DNA from: JAYRSJ01 sp041920215
GTDB lineage: Bacteria; Pseudomonadota; Gammaproteobacteria; Burkholderiales; Burkholderiaceae_C
Length of the DNA: 64,000 nucleotides
Reading direction: 5' to 3'
Assembly (NCBI GenBank): GCA_041920215.1
Contig: JAYRSJ010000006.1
Span: forward strand, 62,001 to 126,000
The stretch's first letter is position 1, and every line of letters starts with the position of its first letter. Below, piece after piece: positions 42,710-50,710 of this stretch. The position numbers and the translations under genes are program-made. The notes beneath the pieces are model-generated. The model ran no database searches. It saw only the letters and a list, made by a program, of their open reading frames with translations, and was not told the origin of the DNA.

Positions 42710-43591
42710 TCATAGCAGGGCGCTATACCAGCGCAGGTCCAGCAGGCGGCGGGCGAGCTGGTGGCTGCGGCCTTCCGGATCGGCCAGATCGTGCAGCACG
42801 GTGAAGTGGTTCAGCCCCGGCAAGGTCTCGCAGACCGGTACCGCCGCCTCGCCCCAGTGCTCGCGCAGCAGCCGGTTCTGGCGCAGGAACTCCTCGCTCT
42901 CGGCGCCGCCCGCCACGCAGTAGCTGGGCGAGGCCGGCGCCGGAAAGTGCACCGGACTGAGCCGCCGCACCGCCTGCGCATCCAGGCGCAGATCGGCCTG
43001 CAGAAAGGGCGTGCGCGCCAGCGGCGCCAGATCGTGCAGGCCCGAGATCGAGAGCTGGCCCTTGAGCAGCTGGCGCGGCAGGTCCGGCGCCACCGCCTTC
43101 CAGTCGCAGCAGCCCAGCATCGCCGCCAGGTGGCCGCCGGCCGAGTGCCCGGCGACGACGATCTGGTTGGGGTCGCCACCGAAGTCGGCCGCATGGCGCC
43201 AGACCCAGGCCAGGGCCTGGGCCAGCTGCAGCGGGATGCGCTCCATCGCCACCGCGGGGCAGAGGCTGTAGTTCGGGATCACCACCATCGCGCCCTCATC
43301 GGCAAAGACCGGCGCGACAAAGCTGTGATCCGACTTGTCCAGCGCCCGCCAGTAGCCGCCGTGGATGAAGATCAGCACCGGCGCGGGCTGGCTGTGCTCG
43401 GTCTGGGCGGCAAACACATCGAGCCGCTCGTCGGGCCCCGGCCCGTAGGCAATGTCCAGCTCGCAGGGCGCCTGCTGGCGCGACAGCGCCGAGGCCTCGG
43501 CCCAGCGCTGCAGGATGAGCGCCGCATCGGGCACACGGGCACGGTTGTTGTACTGGGCATCGAGCCAGGCGGGCGTGGGACGACGGGACAT
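42710..43591 (-). CDS. Alpha/beta hydrolase, kynurenine formamidase/esterase type
   Basis: A 293-residue hydrolase: oxyanion motif LIFIHGGYWRALDKSDHSF, nucleophile elbow VVAGHSAGGHLAAML, and likely His in LPGLNHFTVLHDL. This HGGYW pattern is that of bacterial arylformamidase-like (KynB-type BD-FAE) enzymes. The start MSRRPTPAWLDAQYNNRARV fits the family; an ORF extension upstream crosses the REP-like half repeat and is excluded. Substrate not determined. Confidence 0.87.
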   Translation of the reverse strand: MSRRPTPAWLDAQYNNRARVPDAALILQRWAEASALSRQQAPCELDIAYGPGPDERLDVFAAQTEHSQPAPVLIFIHGGYWRALDKSDHSFVAPVFADEGAMVVIPNYSLCPAVAMERIPLQLAQALAWVWRHAADFGGDPNQIVVAGHSAGGHLAAMLGCCDWKAVAPDLPRQLLKGQLSISGLHDLAPLARTPFLQADLRLDAQAVRRLSPVHFPAPASPSYCVAGGAESEEFLRQNRLLREHWGEAAVPVCETLPGLNHFTVLHDLADPEGRSHQLARRLLDLRWYSALL

Positions 43592-43631
43592 GCGCAGACT
43601 CCAGGGGCGGGAACAGACGGCGGCCTTGTCG

Positions 43632-43649
43632 GCGCAAGACCTGACCCTG
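43632..43649. repeat. Half copy of the REP-like palindrome
   Basis: 18 bases (GCGCAAGACCTGACCCTG) identical to the right half of the palindrome at 21019-21050, lying in non-coding DNA between the alpha/beta hydrolase and tRNA-Ala. Only one arm is present, so it cannot form the same hairpin. Confidence 0.6.
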
Positions 43650-43757
43650 CCAGTGTCGCCCCCGGCATCGGCGCGCCTGCTGATGAAAACCCGCAGATCC
43701 GTGCCCACGCACACCCTGGCGGCCCGCGATCGGCAGGGCTATACTTTTTCAAGCCTT

Positions 43758-43833
<76 letters not shown>

Positions 43834-43890
43834 GGCACCCATCATCCGCGTAGCCGCCCGTTGCGGGACACTTCAGCGGCAGACCGGCGC

Positions 43891-44622
43891 TCAATGCTGC
43901 GCAGCCGCCGCCAGGCCCATCTCCTTGAGCCCGCCGTGGGCAGCCACCGTCTTGATCGCCTCGTCCAGCCGCTGCAGCAACGCGGCAGGAGTCGCCTTGT
44001 GGCAGACGATGAAGATGTCCACGCTGCCGAAGCTCAGCGCCACCCGCGGCGCGCCCTCCCCGGCGGCGCGCAGTTCGTAGCTGGCGGTCAGCTCGTTGGC
44101 GGCCCAGAAGTCGATCTAATGGGTGGCCAGCTTGACCACGTTGCGAGCCTCGTCCGACACCTCCTCCACCTGCAAGCCCGCGGCGCGCAAGAGGCTGGCC
44201 GGCAGCGAGCCACGCGCCGCACCGATGCGGGTGCCCTGGGCCTCGTCCAGCCGGCTCAGTGCACGCGCATCATCGGCGCGCGCATAAAGCACCAGGCGGG
44301 CGCGGCCGACCGGGCCGGCCCAGCGGAACAGCGGCTCGCGCTCGGCACTGCGCGCGCTGGTGGCGCAGTGGTGGGGCAGGCGCTGCGCGTCCGCCAGACC
44401 GCGCACCCCGACCGCCGGCACGTAGCGGCTCTCAAGGCCGGCGGCCGCACTGACGCGCTGGAAGGCCTCGACCCCAGGCCCGCCGACGGTCTTGCGCGCC
44501 GGCCCGAGCACGAAGAGCCCGGGGGTGGGCGGCAGCAGGAAGGTCAGCGTCTGACCCAGCGCAGGCCCTGCCACGGCAGCACCAAGCAGCAGCAGCGTCG
44601 GCAGCGGTCTCAGGCTTCGCAT
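43891..44622 (-). pseudogene. Periplasmic solute-binding protein gene interrupted by an amber codon
   Basis: A 243-codon frame (ATG 44622 to TGA 43891) with a single in-frame TAG at codon 169 (44116-44118). The signal peptide MRSLRPLPTLLLLGAAVAG is intact. The first part resembles family-3 amino-acid binding proteins (TVGGPGVEAFQRVSAAAGLE, AQGTRIGAARGSL, EEVSDEARNVVKLATH). After TAG the same frame continues IDFWAANELTASYELR, FGSVDIFIVCHKATP and LLQRLDEAIKTVAAHGGLKE, the expected C-terminal lobe. So the gene is otherwise whole: a recent nonsense mutation, a sequencing error or readthrough. No permease genes adjoin it. Confidence 0.8.
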
Positions 44623-44782
44623 GGCATGCAGCATCCCGGAGTGAGAGGCCGATACTAAGCCGGAAGCCAGCCGTCTAACGGCGAGCAGCGCACAGTCATG
44701 TGCGCCGGGGCAGCGCCAAGCCGGCCGGGCGCACGGGCTTGGACTAAGCTCAGCCCCTTCCCCTGCTGCATCCAGACCGCCC

Positions 44783-45256
44783 ATGAGCTGCACCTCCAGC
44801 CTGTTCGAGCCCGAGTTCCTCCAGCGTCTCGCCGAAATCTTCGAGGAGCATATTGCCTTCAACAAGGTGTTGGGGCTGCAGATCGACCGCATCGAGGCCG
44901 AGGTGGTGGAGGCGCGCATCGCGATGCGACCCGAGCTGATCGGCCATTTCACCCATCAGCGCCTGCACGGCGGCGTCATCAGCGCCACCCTGGATGCGAT
45001 GGGCGGACTGGCCGCGATGGCGGCGATAGGTGCCCGCCATATGGACGAGCCCCCGCTGACCCGGCTGGCCCGCTTCGCCAAGCTGGGCACCATCGATCTG
45101 CGCATCGACTATCTGCGCCCGGCCACCGGACCGTCGTTCAGCGCACGCGCCCAGGTGCTGCGCCTGGGCAGCCGGGTGGCCTCCACCCGCATGGAGTTCT
45201 GCGATGCCGGCGGACGGCTGCTGAGCACCGGCGCGGGTGCCTACATCGTGTCCTAG
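44783..45256 (+). CDS. Hotdog-fold thioesterase (YiiD/PaaI type)
   Basis: A 157-residue single hotdog domain. The helix motif RLHGGVISATLDAMGGLAAM follows the acid/His region GHFTHQ, and the strand LGTIDLRIDYLRPATG is typical of acyl-CoA thioesterases. Start MSCTSSLFEPEFLQ is the only ATG before the domain. Its TAG stop shares the bases CTAG with the stop of the convergent lipoprotein gene. Probably hydrolyses an acyl-CoA; the substrate is unknown. Confidence 0.87.
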   Translation: MSCTSSLFEPEFLQRLAEIFEEHIAFNKVLGLQIDRIEAEVVEARIAMRPELIGHFTHQRLHGGVISATLDAMGGLAAMAAIGARHMDEPPLTRLARFAKLGTIDLRIDYLRPATGPSFSARAQVLRLGSRVASTRMEFCDAGGRLLSTGAGAYIVS

Positions 45257-46095
45257 CCTCCATAGACACAGCCGCCATGCCTGGCGATGGCGGCGCTGGC
45301 CTGCTCACGCAGGCGCTGCTGCAGGCTGGCCTCGATGGCCAGCGTCGGTTGATGCGGCAGCGCGCTCGCCGGCATGCCGGTGATCAGTTCGTAGAACACC
45401 AGCGCGGTCAGCAGGCTGCCAGCCAAGGCTGCGTGGTTGCCATCCGCGCTGTGCAGCATCACGCCGGGCATCTGCAGCAGGGTGGCGTCCCAGGCGGGGC
45501 CGATGGGTGCCACGCAGGCAGGCGCCTTGGCGGCGATCGCCTGATGCAGACTGAAGACACGTTGGCCCTCGGCCGCATTGCCCCGCTGCCCATGCTCAGG
45601 GAAGAGCAACGGGGTGGCGCCCAGCGCCTTGCTCAGCCCGATCCAGGCCTGCGCCGCTTCGGTGGGGTAGCTCTGCTGAGCACTGACGGAATACTTCTGT
45701 CCCTGCAGGATCACATGGCTCCAGCGCCGGCTCTCCAAGGCTGCGCGCGTGCCCGCGTTATTCAGCAACTCATCCAGAAAGCCGAACCCAGGCGCCAGGA
45801 CCACTTCCACCGAAGCGGCCGGCCGCTGGTGCCGCAAGAGGCCGGCAAGCAGGCCGGGCAGGTCATTGGACGACGCATGGCTGTTGCCCATGATCAGCAC
45901 CTGCAGCGGATCGCGCTGCCGGTTGTCAGGCACCGCGGCGGTCGTCGCTGCCGGCAGACCTGGGCTCGGCGGCGGCAGGCCGGGCGCCTCGGCCGTACCA
46001 CCGCCGCCGCCGCAAGCACTCAGCCAGCTGATCGAAAGCAGGGTGATCAACAAAAACCTGGCGCGCAGCCAGGACATGGCGCTGAAACGGTGCAT
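45253..46095 (-). CDS. SGNH-hydrolase-like lipoprotein
   Basis: A 280-residue lipoprotein: signal sequence ends at lipobox LSACGGGGG (Cys about 28), followed by a Pro/Ala linker. The body starts with QVLIMGNSHASSNDLPGLL, an N-terminal strand and Gly-Asn-Ser motif resembling an SGNH block I. It ends with a likely block V DGNHAALAG in place of DxxH. Start chosen at the ATG with GGGAGAG upstream; nine codons earlier is also in frame. Esterase activity is inferred, substrate unknown. Confidence 0.7.
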   Translation of the reverse strand: MHRFSAMSWLRARFLLITLLSISWLSACGGGGGTAEAPGLPPPSPGLPAATTAAVPDNRQRDPLQVLIMGNSHASSNDLPGLLAGLLRHQRPAASVEVVLAPGFGFLDELLNNAGTRAALESRRWSHVILQGQKYSVSAQQSYPTEAAQAWIGLSKALGATPLLFPEHGQRGNAAEGQRVFSLHQAIAAKAPACVAPIGPAWDATLLQMPGVMLHSADGNHAALAGSLLTALVFYELITGMPASALPHQPTLAIEASLQQRLREQASAAIARHGGCVYGG

Positions 46096-46160
46096 GCGGA
46101 GCTCTCCCAAAGAGAGGGGCATGGTAGCGGCCGACCCTGGGCGCGGTCCACAGGCAACCG

Positions 46161-46802
46161 TCAGATTGCAGCAATGCGGTAGACGCAGCGCCGGGCGCCG
46201 GCGAGCAGATGTTCACAGCGCTCGACCTGCAGCTCAGGGCCCAGGAGCTGCCGGAACAGGGCCAGCTCGGAGCGGCAGAAGCCGGCACAGCTTTCGGCCG
46301 CGGCGCAGATCGGGCAGTGGTCTTCGATCAGCAGCCAGCGGCGTGGGCTGCCCGGCTCGGGCTCGATGCGGGCCAGATAGCCCTCCTCGGCCCGCAGGGC
46401 CGCCAGGCGCCGCAGCCGCTCGGGCAGGCTGCGCGCCCCCTGCAGACGCGCACGGTAGGCCTCGGCCATCTGCTGCTCGCGCCGCGCTATCAGGCGCTCC
46501 AGACCGGCCTCACCATACAGCTCGCGCAGATGGCCCAGCAGCTGCACGCTCAAATCGCCGTGGCGGTCGGGAAAGCGCCCATGGCCGGCGGCCGTGAGCT
46601 GCCACAGCCGGGCCGGTCGGCCAGCTTGCGAGTCGGCACGCTGGGGCGCCAGCAGCTCGACCAGGCCCTGGGTCTGCAGCAGCTGCAGCTGTTTGGCTGC
46701 GCCCATGGGCGTGATCGCGCAGGCGGCCGCCAAGCTGGCCACCGGCTGCGGACCGCGGCTCTTGAGCTGGTAGAGCAGACGCTCGGCGGTGTCGCGGCTC
46801 AT
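46161..46802 (-). CDS. SufR-like Fe-S transcriptional regulator (COG2345 type)
   Basis: A 213-residue regulator. An N-terminal winged HTH (about 5-70: RLLYQLKSRGPQPVASLAAA, MGAAKQLQLLQTQGLVELL) is followed by helices and a C-terminal cysteine-rich end with Cys163, 166, 172, 176, 196 and 206. The spacing DHCPICAAAESCAGFC ... RCEHLL ... RCVYRI resembles the cluster-binding region of SufR and its relatives. Start MSRDTAERLL lies 7 bases after the MFS stop, so both are one operon. Likely senses iron-sulfur or redox status and controls the transporter; inference. Confidence 0.8.
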   Translation of the reverse strand: MSRDTAERLLYQLKSRGPQPVASLAAACAITPMGAAKQLQLLQTQGLVELLAPQRADSQAGRPARLWQLTAAGHGRFPDRHGDLSVQLLGHLRELYGEAGLERLIARREQQMAEAYRARLQGARSLPERLRRLAALRAEEGYLARIEPEPGSPRRWLLIEDHCPICAAAESCAGFCRSELALFRQLLGPELQVERCEHLLAGARRCVYRIAAI

Positions 46803-46809
46803 CGCGAGA

Positions 46810-48081
46810 TCACGGCGAAACCACCGTCTCGGGGCGGGTCGACAGGCGCAGCAGGCGCGCCGCCGCCCACAGGCATAGCACACCGCCTAGCGCCATGATG
46901 GCGCGCGCGCTCAGCAGGCTGGCCAGCGAGCCCATCAGCGCCATCAGCACATTGGCCAGGAAGAAGATGGTGGACAGCAGGCCCATCACCCGCCCCTGGC
47001 CATGGTGGGCGAAACGCTCCGACAGCCAGGCCGGCAGCACCGCGTTGTAGAAGGCCAGCGGCACCCCCATCAGCATGATCAGTGCCAGGCCGGCCTGGCC
47101 CGGCACCAGGCTCAGCCCCAGCAGGCCACAGGCCGCCAGCAAGGCCATGCGGGCAGCACGCCGCAGCGGCTGCACACCGCCACCCAGGCGGCCGGCCAAC
47201 ACGCTGGCCAGGGTCATCGCGGCGCATTGGCCGGCCGTCACCCAGGCAATGCCGCGCGCATCCAGGCCGGCCTGCTCCAGCATCCACAGCGGCGCGAACT
47301 CGTAGAGCGCGTTGACGCCCAGGTTGTAGGCCAGCTGCAGCAGGAACAGCCGCGCCAGCAGACTGTCCTGGCGCAGCAGGCCCAGGGCCTGCTGCTCGCG
47401 CATCACCTGCAGCAAGGGCGCAGTGCCGGCCATGGCCGCGGCCGGGCGCCCGCCCGGCACGCTCAGCGCCAGGATCAGCAGGCAGGGCAGCAGGGCCAGC
47501 GCCGCGATCATGAAGGGCACGGCCTCGCCCCAGGCCAGGCTCAGACCGCCCACCAGTGGGCCCACCAGCCAGCCGATATAGAGGCTGGCATTGAGCCAGG
47601 CAAAGGCGCGGGTGCGGTCGATCTGCTCGTGCATATCGGCCAGCAGGGCCCGCAGCACCGCCACATTGCCCTCGGTGAAACCGGTGATGAAGCGAGCCAG
47701 CAGGAACAGCGGGTAGCTGCGCAGGTCCAGGGCCCAGGCGGTGAACAGATAACAGACCAGGGTGGCGCTGATCGTCACCATCAGCACCCGGCGCCGGCCA
47801 TAACGGTCCGACAGCGGGCCCACGAAGAGATTGCCGATCAGAATGCCCAGCGGGTTGACGGCCAGGGCCAGGCCCATCAGCAGCTTGGGGTCCAGGCCCA
47901 TGAAGCGGGTGAAGTCGTCGGCCGGGCCGCCGACGAAGATGGGCGCCAGGATGGGATAGGGCAAGGCGACCCCGGCAGTGGCCATCAGGGCCATTGCGCA
48001 GACCGCGAACAGCACCCAGCCCGGACGAGCCGGCGCTACGGCAGTTGCGGGCGAAGAGGCAGGGAGAACCGGTGCAGACAT
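46810..48081 (-). CDS. MFS transporter
   Basis: A 423-residue major facilitator with about 12 helices. The conserved loop after helix 2 reads GPLSDRYGRRRVLM; FITGFTEGNVAVLRALLADM and LYIGWLVGPLVGG follow, similar to drug-proton antiporters of the DHA1 type. The start at the ATG (MSAPVLPASSP) is preferred; a TTG start at 48117 would add 12 residues. Substrate unknown. Cotranscribed with the SufR-like regulator. Confidence 0.9.
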   Translation of the reverse strand: MSAPVLPASSPATAVAPARPGWVLFAVCAMALMATAGVALPYPILAPIFVGGPADDFTRFMGLDPKLLMGLALAVNPLGILIGNLFVGPLSDRYGRRRVLMVTISATLVCYLFTAWALDLRSYPLFLLARFITGFTEGNVAVLRALLADMHEQIDRTRAFAWLNASLYIGWLVGPLVGGLSLAWGEAVPFMIAALALLPCLLILALSVPGGRPAAAMAGTAPLLQVMREQQALGLLRQDSLLARLFLLQLAYNLGVNALYEFAPLWMLEQAGLDARGIAWVTAGQCAAMTLASVLAGRLGGGVQPLRRAARMALLAACGLLGLSLVPGQAGLALIMLMGVPLAFYNAVLPAWLSERFAHHGQGRVMGLLSTIFFLANVLMALMGSLASLLSARAIMALGGVLCLWAAARLLRLSTRPETVVSP

Positions 48082-48115
48082 GGCCAGGCATGATGCCGCA
48101 GCCCACTTAATTTTC

Positions 48116-48128
48116 AAACAAATTGTTT
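48116..48128. promoter_or_regulatory. Palindrome upstream of the MFS/regulator operon
   Basis: AAACAA-A-TTGTTT inverted repeat in an A/T-rich island between the divergent MFS and phosphatase genes. It is a candidate operator for the SufR-like regulator encoded by the second gene of the MFS operon. Confidence 0.45.
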
Positions 48129-48178
48129 AATAACCAGGGCGTCCGCAGGTTCATGGACGGACTGCGGGAGAATGGCGC

Positions 48179-48655
48179 ATGGCCTTCCGAACCCTTGCCC
48201 TGCCCCCCGCCGTCAGCGGTCGCCTGTGGCTGCAATCGATGCCCGGTCGCTTCGAGTCCTTTGGCAGCTTTCTGGACGAGGCCCGGCTGCGCAAGCTGAG
48301 CCTGGTGGTCTGCCTGAATCCGCTGGAGGAAGTGGCCCAGCTCTCGCCTGCCTATCACAAGGCGATCGCCGAAGGCCGTCTGCCCTTTCGCTGGCTGCAC
48401 CTGCCGATGCGCGACTTCGGCCTGGGTGCCGACCCAACGGCCTTCCGCCAAGGCGTGGAACAGCTGAGCCACAGCCTGGCCCTGGGCGACCAGGCGCTGC
48501 TGCATTGCGCGGCCGGCATAGGCCGTACCGGCACGGTGGCCGCCTGCGTGCTCAAGCGCCTGGGCCAGCCGACCGAGCAGGCGCTGGCCTCCGTGCGCGA
48601 CGCCGGTTCCAACCCCGAGTCGGCCCTGCAATCGGGCTGGATCGCGCAGTTCTGA
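48179..48655 (+). CDS. Tyrosine/dual-specificity phosphatase
   Basis: A 158-residue cysteine phosphatase with the P-loop LLHCAAGIGRTGTVAACVL (Cys about 104, Arg 110) and general-acid Asp likely in HLPMRDFGLG. Size and motif order match bacterial dual-specificity phosphatases. First gene of a plus-strand cluster ending at 50684. Protein or small-molecule substrate unknown. Confidence 0.87.
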   Translation: MAFRTLALPPAVSGRLWLQSMPGRFESFGSFLDEARLRKLSLVVCLNPLEEVAQLSPAYHKAIAEGRLPFRWLHLPMRDFGLGADPTAFRQGVEQLSHSLALGDQALLHCAAGIGRTGTVAACVLKRLGQPTEQALASVRDAGSNPESALQSGWIAQF

Positions 48656-48662
48656 AGCCGGC

Positions 48663-49301
48663 ATGCCGATGGAGCTGCCGCCGCTGCTGCATGTCGATGA
48701 GCGGCTGATCGTCGCCAACAAGCCCAGCGGCATGCTGACCGTGCCCGGCCGCGGCGCCGACAAGCAGGACTGCCTGATCCACCGGGTGCAGCAGCGCTAT
48801 GCCGATGCGCTGATCGTGCATCGCCTGGACATGGCTACCTCCGGCCTGCTACTGCTGGCGCGTGGCGCGGCGATGCAACGCCAGCTCAGCATCGCCTTCG
48901 CTGCACGCGCGGTGCTCAAGCGCTATATCGCGGTGGTGGCCGGTCATCCAGGCCGGCCGGGCGATGGCGGCGAGATCGCGCTGCCGCTGCTCGCCGACTG
49001 GCCCAACCGACCCAGGCAGAAGGTCGATCTGCTGCAGGGCAAGCCCTCGCTGACCCGCTACCGGGTGTTGAGTCATGAAGGGAGTAACAGCCGCGTCGAG
49101 CTGGAGCCGGTGACCGGCCGCAGCCACCAGCTGCGGGTGCATCTGCAGCAGCTGGGCCACCCGATACTCGGCGACGCCCTCTATGCCAGCGCTGCACAAT
49201 GCGCGGCAGCACCGCGCATGCTGCTGCACGCCAGCCATCTAAGCCTCGATCTGGGCATGCAAGGGCCAGCGCTGTGCATCGATTGCCCGCCCGACTTCTG
49301 A
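48663..49301 (+). CDS. RluA family pseudouridine synthase
   Basis: A 212-residue RNA pseudouridine synthase. Catalytic Asp in LIVHRLDMATSGLLLLA (about 54), KRYIAVVAG and the C-terminal GRSHQLRVHLQQLGHPILGD are family signatures. It lacks an S4 domain, and the short length is like E. coli RluA, which modifies 23S rRNA U746 and tRNA U32. Seven bases after the phosphatase stop. An alternative ATG lies two codons downstream. Confidence 0.9.
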   Translation: MPMELPPLLHVDERLIVANKPSGMLTVPGRGADKQDCLIHRVQQRYADALIVHRLDMATSGLLLLARGAAMQRQLSIAFAARAVLKRYIAVVAGHPGRPGDGGEIALPLLADWPNRPRQKVDLLQGKPSLTRYRVLSHEGSNSRVELEPVTGRSHQLRVHLQQLGHPILGDALYASAAQCAAAPRMLLHASHLSLDLGMQGPALCIDCPPDF

Positions 49302-49308
49302 CACCGCC

Positions 49309-49923
49309 ATGGACAACGCCGCCCTGCACTCGCCTGCCGCCGAACGCAACAAGGGGCCCATCCTGGCGCAGCTGCTGCAGCGGCTGCCGCCTCAGGGCCT
49401 GGGGCTGGAGATCGCCAGCGGCAGCGGCCAGCATATCGCCGCCCTCGCCGCCGCACTGCCGGGCTGGCAATGGCTGGCCTCCGACCCCCTGCCCACGGCG
49501 CGTGCCTCGATACGCGCGCTCTGGCCCGCCGGCCCCACACCGCTGGCGCTGGACGTGCGGGATGCCGAATGGCCGCTGCCGGCCAGCCATCAGCAGCTGG
49601 ATGCGGTGCTGTGCATCAATATGCTGCATATCTCGCCCTGGTCCAGCTGCGCGGCACTAATGCGGGGCGCCGCCCGGCATCTGCGGACCAGCGGCTGCCT
49701 GATGGTCTACGGCCCCTTCCTGGTGCCAGGTCTTGCCACGGCCGCCAGCAATCTGGCCTTCGACGCCGATCTGCGTGCCCGCGACCCGGCCTGGGGCCTG
49801 CGCGGGCTCGATGCGGTCGAAGCCGAGGCCTGCAGCGCCGGTCTGCGGCTGTGCGCCAACCTTGAGCTGCCGGCCAACAATCGCCTGCTTGTCTTTGTCC
49901 CTGAGGAAAGATCCCTGCCATGA
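49309..49923 (+). CDS. DUF938 SAM-dependent methyltransferase-like protein
   Basis: A 204-residue protein with motif I GLGLEIASGSGQHIAALAAA and the DUF938 marks PAAERNKGPILAQLLQ, VLCINMLHISPW and LMVYGPFLV. Substrate unknown. Seven bases after the RluA-type gene and coupled to the SDR by ATGA. Confidence 0.88.
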   Translation: MDNAALHSPAAERNKGPILAQLLQRLPPQGLGLEIASGSGQHIAALAAALPGWQWLASDPLPTARASIRALWPAGPTPLALDVRDAEWPLPASHQQLDAVLCINMLHISPWSSCAALMRGAARHLRTSGCLMVYGPFLVPGLATAASNLAFDADLRARDPAWGLRGLDAVEAEACSAGLRLCANLELPANNRLLVFVPEERSLP

Positions 49924-50684
49924 CGAACGCCAAGAAGCTCTACATACTCACCGGCGCCTCGCGCGGCATGGGCCTCGCGATGGCGCAGCAGCTGCTGCAG
50001 CCCGGCCATCTGCTGCTGACCATTGCCCGCCAACCGCATGCCGCGCTGCAGGACCAGGCGACAAGCAGCGGCGGCACACTGCTGCAGTGGGCCCTGGATC
50101 TCGGCGATCCGCTCGCCGCGGCGCAGCAGCTGCAGGACTGGCTGCAGGCCCAAGACGCCGCGCAATTCGAGCTGGCCTGCCTGATCAACAACGCGGCCAC
50201 CATCACGCCGCCCGGTCCTGTCGATACGGTATCGCTCGAGGCGCTGTCCGCGTCCCTGCGCGTCTCGCTGGAGGCGCCGCTGCTGCTGAGCAGTGCCTTC
50301 CTGCGGGCCACCACGGCCTGGTCCGGCGAGCGACGCCTGCTCAATATTTCCTCGGGCCTGGGCCGCCGGGCCATGGCCGGTAGCGCCCCCTACTGCGCCA
50401 GCAAGGCGGGCATGGACAATCTCTCTCGCGCCATTGCCCTGGACGAGGCGCAGCGACCCAGCGGCGCGCGAGTGGTCTCGCTGGCGCCCGGCATCATCGA
50501 TACCGATATGCAGGCCCAGCTGCGCGCCGGCGACCCGTCGGCCTTCCCCGACCAGCCGCGCTTCGCCGCCTTTAAGAGCGAAGGGCAGCTCGACAGCCCG
50601 AGCGAGGCCGCTACCAAGGTGCTGCGCTATCTGGCACGGCCCGATTTCGGCAGCACCGTGCTGGCCGATGTGCGCGAGGCCTGA
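49920..50684 (+). CDS. Short-chain dehydrogenase/reductase
   Basis: A 254-residue SDR. Cofactor motif TGASRGMGLAMA (TGxxxGxG), NNAA motif LINNAATITPPGP, catalytic Ser in LNISSGLG and Tyr/Lys in YCASKAGMD are all present. The sequence resembles sepiapterin reductase-like SDRs. Coupled to the DUF938 gene by a four-base overlap. Substrate unknown. Confidence 0.9.
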   Translation: MTNAKKLYILTGASRGMGLAMAQQLLQPGHLLLTIARQPHAALQDQATSSGGTLLQWALDLGDPLAAAQQLQDWLQAQDAAQFELACLINNAATITPPGPVDTVSLEALSASLRVSLEAPLLLSSAFLRATTAWSGERRLLNISSGLGRRAMAGSAPYCASKAGMDNLSRAIALDEAQRPSGARVVSLAPGIIDTDMQAQLRAGDPSAFPDQPRFAAFKSEGQLDSPSEAATKVLRYLARPDFGSTVLADVREA

Positions 50685-50710
50685 GCCCCTGAGACCCAGG
50701 GCCGCCGGCC

